A DNA stretch of 64,000 nt from Franconibacter pulveris DSM 19144 (GTDB lineage: Bacteria > Pseudomonadota > Gammaproteobacteria > Enterobacterales > Enterobacteriaceae): contig JHYZ01000019.1 of NCBI GenBank assembly GCA_000621185.1, forward strand, positions 1 through 64,000. The letters run 5' to 3'. A model generated the notes under the pieces. It made no database searches. It was not told the DNA's origin and saw only the letters and a list, made by a program, of their open reading frames with translations. The translations under genes were made by a program, and so were the position numbers. Below are positions 43,860 through 52,034 of this stretch, piece after piece; within the stretch, counting starts at the first letter, position 1, and each line of letters opens with the position of its first letter.

Positions 43860-45119
43860 TTACGCCATCGAATAGAGCAGGGCGGAAAGCGTCGCCACGC
43901 CGGCCAGGGCGATGACGGCGGTTTTTACGCCGCGCAGTTCGCGCAGTTCGGCGCGGGTATAGATAAGCCAGGCCGGGATCAGAAACAGGATGATGGCGAT
44001 AAGCGGCCCGCAGAAGGTTTCAATCAGCGTAATGACGTTCGGGTTGGCGTACACGATGCCGAAGGTCAGCGCGAACATAATCAGGTAAGCAAGACGCTTG
44101 CCGCCCGCGCCCTTGATGCCGGAGGCTTCGGTAATGAGCTGCGCGAAGGTTTCGGTGACGGAAAGCCCTACGCCGAGAAACGATTTTGTCATGCCCACAA
44201 TAGCGATAAACGGCGCCAGCAGATAGACAAGCTGCGAGCCTTCCGCCGACACCACTGACAGCACGTTCAGGTTCTGCGCTTTGGCCTGTGCGAAGCTGTC
44301 GTGCGGAATGCTTAATACGCAGCTCAGTACAAAGAAGAGGATGCTGAAGAAAATCGCGCCGTAGGCCATGCGGATAACCAACAGCGCCTTGCGCTCGCCT
44401 TCCGCTTTCCGTTCACGGTAGTACGAGGTCAGCGGCGAAACCATCGGCGCGCAGCAGAACGAGAAGGTGATAAGCGGCAGCGTCAGCCAGATGCTTTTTA
44501 GCGTCTCGGTAAGGGGCGCCGCATGCGCTTTCGTTATCACGCCCGCCAGGTTCGCTATATTCCAGTGGGGGATTTGCAGCAGGGCGATGAGCAAAATGGA
44601 GGCGGCAAACGGCAACGCCAGCGCGCTCATGGTGCCGACTACTTTGTCGCGCCCTTTGCTCAGCACCGCGTAAATCCCGGCGACGACGAGAAAAGCGAGC
44701 AGGCCGCGGGAAAGGTGAGCCGCATGCAGATGGGCGCTCAGGTAATTATCCAGCGCGTTAACCAGCGCCACGCCGAATACCAGCGTCACCGGGAAGAACG
44801 CCAGGCAGTAAAAGAGCATAATCGCAAGCTCCCCTTTGCCCTTAAAAAAGGAGCCGAAAATCGGCAGCGATGAGTCCGCCGTCGGCTGCTCTTTCATATA
44901 AACGCGACACAGCATCAGGTGCGGCATCAGCGAGAGCGGCAGACCGGCAAGCAGCATCATCAGAAAAATAACCGGCCCCTGGGTGCCTACCTCCACCGGC
45001 AGGAACAGCGTGCCTGCGCCTACCGCCGTGCCATAAAGCCCCAGCGCCCAGACATTGTCGCGCCATTTCCAGCCTGCGCGGACCGCGCCTTCGCTCTTCT
45101 CTTGTGTTGCCGAAATCAT
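43860..45119 (-). CDS. amino-acid permease, SdaC/YhjV (HAAAP) family
   Basis: A 419-residue permease with about 11 helices. The opening WKWRDNVWALGLYGTAVGAGTLFLP is nearly that of E. coli YhjV and resembles SdaC, and the family brings in serine, threonine or aromatic amino acids with protons. No metabolic partner lies alongside: it stands between the ABC operon (convergent) and a 315-base gap. Its substrate cannot be settled from sequence. Confidence 0.85.
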   Translation of the reverse strand: MISATQEKSEGAVRAGWKWRDNVWALGLYGTAVGAGTLFLPVEVGTQGPVIFLMMLLAGLPLSLMPHLMLCRVYMKEQPTADSSLPIFGSFFKGKGELAIMLFYCLAFFPVTLVFGVALVNALDNYLSAHLHAAHLSRGLLAFLVVAGIYAVLSKGRDKVVGTMSALALPFAASILLIALLQIPHWNIANLAGVITKAHAAPLTETLKSIWLTLPLITFSFCCAPMVSPLTSYYRERKAEGERKALLVIRMAYGAIFFSILFFVLSCVLSIPHDSFAQAKAQNLNVLSVVSAEGSQLVYLLAPFIAIVGMTKSFLGVGLSVTETFAQLITEASGIKGAGGKRLAYLIMFALTFGIVYANPNVITLIETFCGPLIAIILFLIPAWLIYTRAELRELRGVKTAVIALAGVATLSALLYSMA

Positions 45120-45397
45120 AAGTAAACCGCTTTCTGGTGTTGTTAAGTCATTGCTGTGACTGCTTTACTGGCGAGGCCTTGTCATGCTCCGTCAGGACTA
45201 CCCCCATCGCGCCGGGGCTTTTATCCGGGCTGGCAAATTTTGTTTAAATATCATCGCCGCCGCAGAAAGGGGCGCATTATAGGGGCATCTTTCGGGGTAA
45301 GTAAAATCGCAGGGGAAATCGCGTGGAAAGCGCGAAGGGCGCTGTTTTGACTGTTTTTCAGCAAAAGCCATAAAAGCGGGCGGCAGAAGAACCGTAG
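45120..45397. other. spacer upstream of the SdaC-like permease
   Basis: No gene recognised. It carries the permease promoter. I see no strong operator. Confidence 0.4.
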
Positions 45398-45422
45398 CAA
45401 ACCCGGCGCGAGGCCGGGTTTG
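45398..45422 (-). terminator. terminator of the YfcC-kinase-SIS operon
   Basis: CAAACCCGGC, loop GCGAG, GCCGGGTTTG, 13 bases past the YfcC stop. The T-run is only three bases plus weak pyrimidines, but the stem is perfect over 10 bp. Confidence 0.75.
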
Positions 45423-45434
45423 GTTTATGCGCCG

Positions 45435-46946
45435 TCAGGATAACGCCGCGCCGACCACCAGGAACAGACAGGTGGCGACAGCCAGCATCGCCAGCAGCGG
45501 CAGCACCCACATCAGGTAGCGCGGGTAGCTAACTTTCGCCAGCGCCAGTCCGCTCATCACGATGGCCGACGTGGGAGAGATCATCGCGATAGCGCCCACT
45601 GACCCCTGATACGCCGTCACGACGATTTCTCGTCCAACGCCCGCGAAATCGGCAATCGGGGCGAGCACCGGCATGGCGAGCGTCGCAAGGCCCGACGAGC
45701 TTGGCACCAGGAAAGAGAGCGGCATGATAATCAGGTACATGATAACCGCGAACAGGCCGGAGGAGGCGCCGCTGACCACGCTCTCCATCGAGTGCAGCAC
45801 GGTATCGGTTATCTGCGCGTTATGCATGATGACGGTAATGCCGCGCGCCAGCACGATGACCAGCGCCGCGCCCATGAAGTCCGCAATGCCCGCCAGCATG
45901 GCGTTAAACAGGTTGTTGCCGCGCAGCCCGCCAAGCCATCCGGTGACCACGGACATCACCAGAAACAGCGCGGTCAGCTCCGGGAAATACCAGTCGAGCT
46001 GCCAGGGCCACGACGCCGCCTGCGGCCCGACAATCACCTGCGCCCAGGGAATGATGGCGAAAATCATAAACGCGAAGGTGGCGGCGAAGGCTGCCATCAC
46101 CGCTTTCTGGCGGCCCGTCATCGGTTGCGGCAACTGCAGACGCGCCTGCGCCAGCTCGCGATCTTCATCGGTGAAGCCCACCACCGAATGGGCGGCGTTG
46201 CGCTGTACGCGCCGGGCATAAATAACCACATAGGCAATGGCGAGCCCCGTGAGCGCGAGAAACATGATAAACCGCAGCCCGATGCCGCTGCCCATCGGCA
46301 CGCCTGCGCCCGCCGAGGCGGCGCCGGTCATAAACGGGTTAACGGTGGAGTTCATGTTGCCGACCACCGAGCCGACCAGGATTACCCCTACCGCCGTCAT
46401 GCGGTCGAACCCCAGCCCCAGCAGCAGCGGCACCAGCAGCGCGTAAAAGCCCAGCGTCTCCTCGCCCATGCCGTACGTGGAGCCGCCGATGGCGATAAGC
46501 AGCATCACCATGGCGATAAGCAAGCCGCCGCGCCGCCGGAAGCGCTGCGCCACGTGGCCGAGGCAGGCGTCGATGGCCCCCGTTTTGGTGGTGGTGACAA
46601 TAAACGCGCCGAGCGATAACACGTAAAAGAAGACGCCAATGGCGCCGAAGATACTGCCGCTCTCATAAGGCCCAACGAACCCGGCGGCGTTTTCAATACC
46701 GTAGAGACCGTTAACCGGCGCGAGGAAAAGCTCCTTCACGCGCTGGTGCGCCGAAAGCGGGCTGGCGGCAACCTGAAAACTGCCCGCTACCGGCCGGCCA
46801 TCCTGCGTCTGATAGTGCCCGGCGGGGATTATCCAGGTCAGAAGCCAAACCACGACGGTAATGACGATAAGAACGGTGTACGTGCTCGGGAAACGCCACG
46901 CTTTGCTGGCCGCCGGAGCGGCTTCGCTTTCATACTGGGACATCAT
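45435..46946 (-). CDS. YfcC/DcuC-family transporter
   Basis: A 503-residue carrier with about 12 helices. It shows the YfcC/DcuC family layout: a first helix ending WIIPAGHYQ, the GSTYGMGEETLGFYALL segment, MNSTVNPFMTGAASAGAG, and a late PSSSGLATLAMPVLAPIADF block. Members move dicarboxylates, basic amino acids or peptides. Its start overlaps the kinase stop (ATGATG), so it is the third gene of a minus-strand operon with a BadF-type kinase and a SIS protein. Such partners point to a sugar-amino-acid type of substrate. An alternative start three bases later is equally possible. Confidence 0.88.
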   Translation of the reverse strand: MMSQYESEAAPAASKAWRFPSTYTVLIVITVVVWLLTWIIPAGHYQTQDGRPVAGSFQVAASPLSAHQRVKELFLAPVNGLYGIENAAGFVGPYESGSIFGAIGVFFYVLSLGAFIVTTTKTGAIDACLGHVAQRFRRRGGLLIAMVMLLIAIGGSTYGMGEETLGFYALLVPLLLGLGFDRMTAVGVILVGSVVGNMNSTVNPFMTGAASAGAGVPMGSGIGLRFIMFLALTGLAIAYVVIYARRVQRNAAHSVVGFTDEDRELAQARLQLPQPMTGRQKAVMAAFAATFAFMIFAIIPWAQVIVGPQAASWPWQLDWYFPELTALFLVMSVVTGWLGGLRGNNLFNAMLAGIADFMGAALVIVLARGITVIMHNAQITDTVLHSMESVVSGASSGLFAVIMYLIIMPLSFLVPSSSGLATLAMPVLAPIADFAGVGREIVVTAYQGSVGAIAMISPTSAIVMSGLALAKVSYPRYLMWVLPLLAMLAVATCLFLVVGAALS

Positions 46947-47878
46947 GCACCTCGCAGAGGAGAAGATAAGGAAGCCTCGGGCGCTATCTGCCGCGCCAGG
47001 CGCAGCGCGCCGCTTACCGGCGCAGCCTGCAACAGGGAGAGCGATAAACCCGCATCATGCTGGCGCAACGCGTTAGCCAGCAGGCCGAACAGAACAGGCT
47101 GATGGCGAATGACGCCGCCTGCGGCGATAACCTGATTAAACGTCGCGCCGCGCTCGCGCAGGCGCAGTATCAGCGAGGTGAGCGACACCACCGCCGCGTC
47201 GACCACCTGGCGGGCGAGCCGCGAATCTCGCGGCAGACAGTCGAAAATCAGCGGCGCATGGCGGCTCCATTCGCTGGCGGGCGTACGCAGCAGCTGCGAA
47301 GGGAGGTCCAGCAGGTGCGCGACGCCGAAGGCTTCCACCAGCGTGGTGGTCAGCGGGTCGTCCTGGCAGCCGCCGTCCCAGTCCAGCAGGATGGCGCCGA
47401 TAGCCGCGCGCACCAGGCCGCTGGCGCCGCCTTCATCACCTACCACCCAGCCCCAGCCGCCGGTCTGCAACCAGCCGCCGTCCGCGCCCCGGGCGACAGC
47501 CACCGAACCGGTACCGGCAATCAGGCCTGCCGCGGGTTCTCCATAGGCGCTTAACGCCACCAGCGCCGCGTCATTCACCACCTGGCATACCGAGCCGGGC
47601 AGGCGGTCGGCCATTAACGCCGTCATGGTGGCGCACTCCTCGGGGGTATCGCAGCCGTGCGCGCCGATGCCTACCGCCACGGGCGGCGCGGTTAGCTTCG
47701 CCTGTTTGCAGGCAAAGGCAATCAGCTCCGCCATGCGCGCGGATTTGCGCGACCAGGGCTCGCCGCTCCAGGGGCCGGTGGGCCACTGCTGGTCAAACAG
47801 CAGCCTGCCGCTGCGGTCTTCAATGCGCACCTGAATTTTGCTGCCGCCGACGTCCATTCCTAACCAGCTGGCGTTCAT
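46943..47878 (-). CDS. BadF/BadG-type sugar kinase (N-acetylglucosamine kinase-like)
   Basis: A 311-residue ASKHA kinase with the phosphate-1 loop MDVGGSKIQVRI (8-19), the NDAALVALSAYG segment with the catalytic-region Asp (about 103), AGTGSVAVAR (phosphate-2, about 121-130) and AAGGVIRHQPVLF (adenosine, about 253). The closest known relatives phosphorylate N-acetylglucosamine or MurNAc, so an amino sugar or similar is a likely substrate. The start overlaps the SIS gene stop, giving an operon SIS-kinase-YfcC. Confidence 0.88.
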   Translation of the reverse strand: MNASWLGMDVGGSKIQVRIEDRSGRLLFDQQWPTGPWSGEPWSRKSARMAELIAFACKQAKLTAPPVAVGIGAHGCDTPEECATMTALMADRLPGSVCQVVNDAALVALSAYGEPAAGLIAGTGSVAVARGADGGWLQTGGWGWVVGDEGGASGLVRAAIGAILLDWDGGCQDDPLTTTLVEAFGVAHLLDLPSQLLRTPASEWSRHAPLIFDCLPRDSRLARQVVDAAVVSLTSLILRLRERGATFNQVIAAGGVIRHQPVLFGLLANALRQHDAGLSLSLLQAAPVSGALRLARQIAPEASLSSPLRGA

Positions 47879-48891
47879 AAGCCTGCTCCGCTTATTTTGG
47901 TATCGATTCGCTCCACAATGCCGGCATCGATATCCCGGCCCAGCACCGCGCCAAGATGGATGGCGAGCAACTCCATTGCCAGCAACTCGAGCGTCAGCCG
48001 TTGTAAAGGCGGCAGGGAAGGGAGGGTCAACGTCTCCACGCCCGGAATCGTCTGCGGGGTATCGGTAATTAACAGCACCGGCACCTTAAACGCCGCCATC
48101 TGTTTTGCCAGCAACACTTCGCGTTCGCCGCCAATCACCACGTGGGCGGTATTGCCCACCGCGTCGGTCATGCCGTGCAGGTAGTGGCGCGTGCCCATGC
48201 CCATCGCGGCGGCTTTCGGGCCTTCGCGCAGCAGCAACGCCCCCTGTTCCGCAGCGCTCAGGCTACCGCCAGCGCCGACCAGATCGATACAGCCTACATC
48301 CTGCAGCCGGGCGGCGAAGCGCGCAATAACCGCCTCGGCGGCGGGCCGCAGCGCGGTCAACTGTTCAGGCAAACGCTGCCACTCTGCCTGCGTATCGCGG
48401 CCGATCAGCGCATCGGTGAGCAGCCCCAGGCTGACGCTGGTCGCCATCAACGCGACCGAGGACATGCCCGAATCGATTAGCGTGCCGAGCCACAGCGGCT
48501 TCGCGGCGATGCGCTCCAGCGGCGAGTCAGCCTGGTTGACCACCGTCAGCCGCCGCTCGTGTCGCTGCTGTTGCAGCATGCGCACCACTTCCGGGCTGCG
48601 CCCGCTCTGTGAGACGCCGATATACCAGTCGGCAAGCGGCGGGGCGCCTGCGGGCATATCATCGCCGTTCGAGCGAAACGCCCGTATTCCGGCGGCTCGC
48701 AGCGCGTGCACCGGCGAGGCGAGCACGGCATAGGACGCGCCGATACCGGCAAATAACAGGGTGTCGCGGCGCATCGCTTCAGTATCCAGCGACGCTATCC
48801 ACGCCTGCGTTCGCGCCACGGTTTGCGCGAAGGCGTCGCCCTGCTGCATCACCCCCTGCGCGAAGGGAATTAAGATTTCGTTATCGGTCAT
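47875..48891 (-). CDS. double-SIS-domain protein (GlmS/FrlB/FraB-like isomerase or deglycase)
   Basis: A 338-residue protein of two SIS domains (about 45-160 and 195-310), matching the isomerase part of GlmS and the deglycases FrlB and FraB. Sugar-phosphate binding serines lie in SQSGRSPE (94-101). Glu223 and His239 are 16 residues apart, the same spacing as the catalytic Glu/His pair in GlmS and FraB, so an active enzyme is likely. As first gene of the operon with a kinase and a YfcC-type carrier, it probably splits or isomerises the phosphorylated sugar. The reaction is inferred. Confidence 0.85.
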   Translation of the reverse strand: MTDNEILIPFAQGVMQQGDAFAQTVARTQAWIASLDTEAMRRDTLLFAGIGASYAVLASPVHALRAAGIRAFRSNGDDMPAGAPPLADWYIGVSQSGRSPEVVRMLQQQRHERRLTVVNQADSPLERIAAKPLWLGTLIDSGMSSVALMATSVSLGLLTDALIGRDTQAEWQRLPEQLTALRPAAEAVIARFAARLQDVGCIDLVGAGGSLSAAEQGALLLREGPKAAAMGMGTRHYLHGMTDAVGNTAHVVIGGEREVLLAKQMAAFKVPVLLITDTPQTIPGVETLTLPSLPPLQRLTLELLAMELLAIHLGAVLGRDIDAGIVERIDTKISGAGL

Positions 48892-49176
48892 AAGCGGTTG
48901 GGTCTCTTTTCTGTTCTGATGGTTGTTTTTGCTTCACAGACACCATCGCACAGCCGCCGCGCTGCCAGCTATGGTTATTTAATTTGTTTAATTTCAATTG
49001 ATTATGATTATATTGCCCCAATAACCGTGAGCGCGGTCACGACAGCGGTTTACCGCCTCACAAGATAACTTGACCAGCGTGACGCTTTTCATGCATATAA
49101 ACTGACCGGATTAACACAATATTGACCGGCTGGGCGGCCCGTTCGCCGCCTGGCGGTTTATGAATAAGGAAAGGGT
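48892..49176. promoter_or_regulatory. divergent control region, SIS operon / AbiEi-ROK regulator
   Basis: No gene. It contains the CRP-like site at 49026-49041 and an AT-rich patch (about 48970-49015) with repeated TTTAATTT-like strings that could be a ROK operator. Confidence 0.55.
49026..49041. promoter_or_regulatory. CRP-like site
   Basis: CGTGA, six bases, TCACG: the TGTGA-N6-TCACA core with only the outer base changed on each side. It lies between the two divergent units, as a catabolite-control site would. Confidence 0.55.
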
Positions 49177-50898
49177 ATGGCGCATTCTGGTTGGCCCGCG
49201 TTGGTCTTTGCCGCTGAGCACGACGCGGCGGTGATTAGCCGGGCGTTGCGGCGCGGTCGTCTTCAACGTCTGGCGAGGGGCATTTACAGCGGCGACATTC
49301 ATACGCCCGCCGAAACCCTGACCAGACGCTTCCTGTGGGAGGTTGTCGGTCATTTCTTCCCGCAAGCGGTGGTGGCGGGGCCGTCTGCCATGCAGCCAGA
49401 CCCGACGGCCTGCGCCACGCTTTATGTGGTGCATCCGCGCCGCCGCCCGTTGCAGTTGCCCGGCGTGACGGTAACGCCCGTCCCCGGCGTTGGTCCGCAG
49501 CCGGAAGATTCGCCGCTCCCGGCCCGGCTCTGGCTCGCTTCGCCAGGGCGTTGTCTGCTCGATTTTTTCAGCCAGCCAGAGGCGGAGCGCGATCTCGCCC
49601 GGCTGCACGCCTGGTGGCAGGCAGGCGAGTTTGAGCGCGAAGCGCTGCGCGCCGGGCTTGCCGGGCAGGCGCAGGCGCTGAACCGGACCGGCGCGCTGGC
49701 GCAGGCGCTGGCTTTTCTCGACCAGACCGCGCAACTGGCGATGCCGCAGGCCGTCTCGTCCGGCCTGCCGGCGCTCAGCGTGCGCGCCCGGCTGCTGATG
49801 GAGTCGCTTATCATTGAGGGGAGCGCGACGCAGTCGGAGCTGATGACGCGGCTCGGCATGAGCAAAAGCACGGTGTCATCCGGCGTGCAGGAACTTCAGC
49901 GCCATGCCTTTCTCACGGTTGTTGAAGGGGCCGGGCGCGGCGCGCAGCTTTATCAGCTCAGCCAACAAACGGGCTGGGTGCTGGGCGCCGATATCGGCAA
50001 CAGCCAGGCGATGCTTATCGCCCGCAGCCTGGATGGACGGCAGCTGGCGCTGCGGCAGTTTGTTCATGCCGCTTCCGTTCAACTGGTTAAGGCCGCAGCC
50101 GACGCCATCGCCGCGTTGCGCCAGGAGCTTACGGCGTTCGGACCGCTGCTGGCGATAACCGTCGCGCTCTCTAAACCGGTTCGTCCCGATATTCAGCTTT
50201 CGGGGCGCGAGGGGCCTTCGCAGGCGGGGCTGTCGCCCGAGGCGATTCTGGCGCGTCTGGCGCTGCCTGCGGGCGTGCATATCATCGTTGAAAACAACGT
50301 TAACTGCGCCGTGGCGGCAGAGGTGCGGCTGGGAATAGCGAAAGGGCTAAAAGACGTGGTTTTCCTGCAAATCGGCGAGCGTATCGGCAGCGGCATATAC
50401 AGCGGCGGCATGCTGATACATGGCGCGCGGGGCGGCGCAGGCGAGATAGCCGATATCCCGTTTCCCTGGAGCGAGCAGGAGTCGCCGGGCGAACTGATGC
50501 TGGAGCGGCATCTGGCGAAGCAGGGTTTTCTCGACCGGCTGAACGCCCGCCGCGCGCCGTCGCTCCCGATGGTGCGCTCCATGGACGCGCTGCTGGAGCG
50601 GGCGACGGGCGGCGAGCCGATGGCGATGCAGGCGATAGCGCAGTATGGCGAGCAGATTGGCTTTCTCGCCTGCGGACTGGTGGCGGTTCTTGATCCGGCG
50701 ATGATAGTGATGGGCGGCAGCGTGGGGGCGAACTGGCTTATCGTCGCCGCGGTGCGCAAAACCCTGGCCGCCTTTTCGCCGCATACCACGGTGGCCGCCA
50801 CGCAGTTTGGCCCGCAGGCGACGGTGGAAGGGGCGGTGCAGCTGGCGCTGGAGGCCGCGCAGGTTAAGCTGCTGGGACGGGCGGTTCGACGTCGCTGA
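49177..50898 (+). CDS. ROK-family regulator fused to an N-terminal AbiEi-like domain
   Basis: A 573-residue protein with three parts. Residues about 8-185 look like the AbiEi/type IV antitoxin module often found in front of Fic or alone: a winged helix (ISRALRRGRLQRLARGIYSG), then LWEVVGHFFPQAVVAGPSAM and LASPGRCLLDFFSQ. Residues about 205-265 are a second, MarR-like HTH (ATQSELMTRLGMSKSTVSSG). The rest is a ROK domain (ENNVNCAVAAEVRLG, GSGIYSGGMLIHG, GGAGEIADI). The usual catalytic Asp in the ENDVN loop is Asn and the zinc CxCGxxGC motif is gone, so it should be a sugar-sensing repressor without kinase activity. AAGGAAAGGG precedes the ATG. It is divergent from the SIS operon, its likely target. 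Confidence 0.8.
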   Translation: MAHSGWPALVFAAEHDAAVISRALRRGRLQRLARGIYSGDIHTPAETLTRRFLWEVVGHFFPQAVVAGPSAMQPDPTACATLYVVHPRRRPLQLPGVTVTPVPGVGPQPEDSPLPARLWLASPGRCLLDFFSQPEAERDLARLHAWWQAGEFEREALRAGLAGQAQALNRTGALAQALAFLDQTAQLAMPQAVSSGLPALSVRARLLMESLIIEGSATQSELMTRLGMSKSTVSSGVQELQRHAFLTVVEGAGRGAQLYQLSQQTGWVLGADIGNSQAMLIARSLDGRQLALRQFVHAASVQLVKAAADAIAALRQELTAFGPLLAITVALSKPVRPDIQLSGREGPSQAGLSPEAILARLALPAGVHIIVENNVNCAVAAEVRLGIAKGLKDVVFLQIGERIGSGIYSGGMLIHGARGGAGEIADIPFPWSEQESPGELMLERHLAKQGFLDRLNARRAPSLPMVRSMDALLERATGGEPMAMQAIAQYGEQIGFLACGLVAVLDPAMIVMGGSVGANWLIVAAVRKTLAAFSPHTTVAATQFGPQATVEGAVQLALEAAQVKLLGRAVRRR

Positions 50899-50965
50899 AC
50901 GGCGTCGGCCCGCAGCACTGCGCGCGATAGGCTACCCTTACTCCTTAACCACAGAGGAGAAAACG

Positions 50966-51265
50966 ATGGCCGATTCAACACTTATCGATACGATTCAGTT
51001 TGGTCCTGAAGATGCGCCAACCCGTAAATATGAGATTTACGGCAGCGACGAAAAGACGCCGACTTATGCGCTTATTTATGAGCAAAACGGCGGCGACTGG
51101 CGCAAGCGTGATGAAACGCTGAGTTTCGCCGTGAAAGAGGAGCAGGAAGAGGCGGCCAGCACGATGGATTATGGCACCAGCGACAGCCTGCCTGAACTGC
51201 GCGACCTGAACGCCGAAGCCCGCGAACGCTGCGAACAGCACTGGCGAAACAGCAGCCAGCGCTGA
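50966..51265 (+). CDS. small acidic protein, unknown function
   Basis: The GAGGAG site places the start at 50966 (99 residues); the frame continuing upstream to 50807 lies in the ROK gene. The protein is strongly acidic and hydrophilic (KEEQEEAASTMDYGTSD), with no signal or membrane segment, so it is cytoplasmic. I do not recognise the family. It follows the ROK regulator on the same strand, 67 bases on, and may be co-transcribed. Confidence 0.6.
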   Translation: MADSTLIDTIQFGPEDAPTRKYEIYGSDEKTPTYALIYEQNGGDWRKRDETLSFAVKEEQEEAASTMDYGTSDSLPELRDLNAEARERCEQHWRNSSQR

Positions 51266-51525
51266 GATTAAGCCGGGAGGCGCTCCCGGCGTAGCCGGTT
51301 ATCGCGTGCGCTGACCAGTCGCGGGTGGGTAGCCTGGTCAGGGTGAATCACGACGGTGGCGAGCCATCACTACGGCGTTGGCGCCTTTTTCATCCGCACG
51401 CGTTTTTTCATCGCATGACGAAATGCGAAACCGATCGTTTCTCAACCATAAATCGCTCGACTGGCTGAATAAATTACTGTTTTATTGATGGTCTCAAATA
51501 AGGGATAACGCGTTAAGGATAGATC

Positions 51526-51780
51526 GTGAAAAAGTACCTTTTTTACTCGAGCGACATCACCGTAAACGTCTATGAGAAGGCGAAACTCACGCCGGATGAA
51601 AAAAAGAGGTTAGCGGCGCAGGGGATGAGAAAACTGCCTTTTGAAGCCAGCGCTGAAGATGAAGCGGAAGCGGTAGAGAAGATGCTCAACCACTTCCGGG
51701 AAAACACCGAAGCCCTGAAGGAATTCGCCAAAGATTACGCTATCGCGTCGGCGTTAGCCGGCCTTGTCTTTCTGGCGTAA
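51526..51780 (+). CDS. small hypothetical protein
   Basis: GTG start with AAGGA seven bases before it, 84 residues. It begins MKKYLFYSSDITVNVYEKAK, has a charged helical middle and a short hydrophobic C-terminus (ALAGLVFLA). Family unknown. The gap before it (51266-51525) and after it (51781-51967) holds no gene; codon use and the ribosome site support this one. Confidence 0.55.
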   Translation: MKKYLFYSSDITVNVYEKAKLTPDEKKRLAAQGMRKLPFEASAEDEAEAVEKMLNHFRENTEALKEFAKDYAIASALAGLVFLA

Positions 51781-51967
51781 CGCCTCGCGCTTAGCTTCCC
51801 GCTAAGGAGGGCGGGCAGACTGGCACCCCGTGAACCTTCCCTTTTTCGATTTTCGTTTCGCCTGCCTTAACCGCGTCGCCTCCCGGGCCGCTGTTTTCCG
51901 TTTCCATTGATTAAAAAGAAAACAATTTTTCTTGTTTCAAAATTGTGATCAACACGACGACGCCTTA

Positions 51968-51987
51968 AAAAGTAATCGATTACTTTT
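51968..51987. promoter_or_regulatory. LacI-family operator 1
   Basis: AAAAGTAATCGATTACTTTT is a perfect 20-base palindrome with a central CG, the form LacI/GalR proteins bind. It lies 48 bases before the MFS start. Confidence 0.85.
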
Positions 51988-52002
51988 ATCTTGCCGCTGT
52001 TT

Positions 52003-52014
52003 GTAATCGATTAC
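52003..52014. promoter_or_regulatory. LacI-family operator 2
   Basis: GTAATCGATTAC, identical core to operator 1, with centres 31 bases apart (three helical turns). The two sites face the same side of the DNA, so a tetramer or two dimers could bind together. Confidence 0.85.
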
Positions 52015-52034
52015 TTTTCCTCTGTGAGGCTTAT

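Noticed and set aside
51926-51960. CRP site before the NHS-family MFS gene
   Set aside because: Only one half (TGTGA at 51944-51948) matches; the second half reads CGACG.
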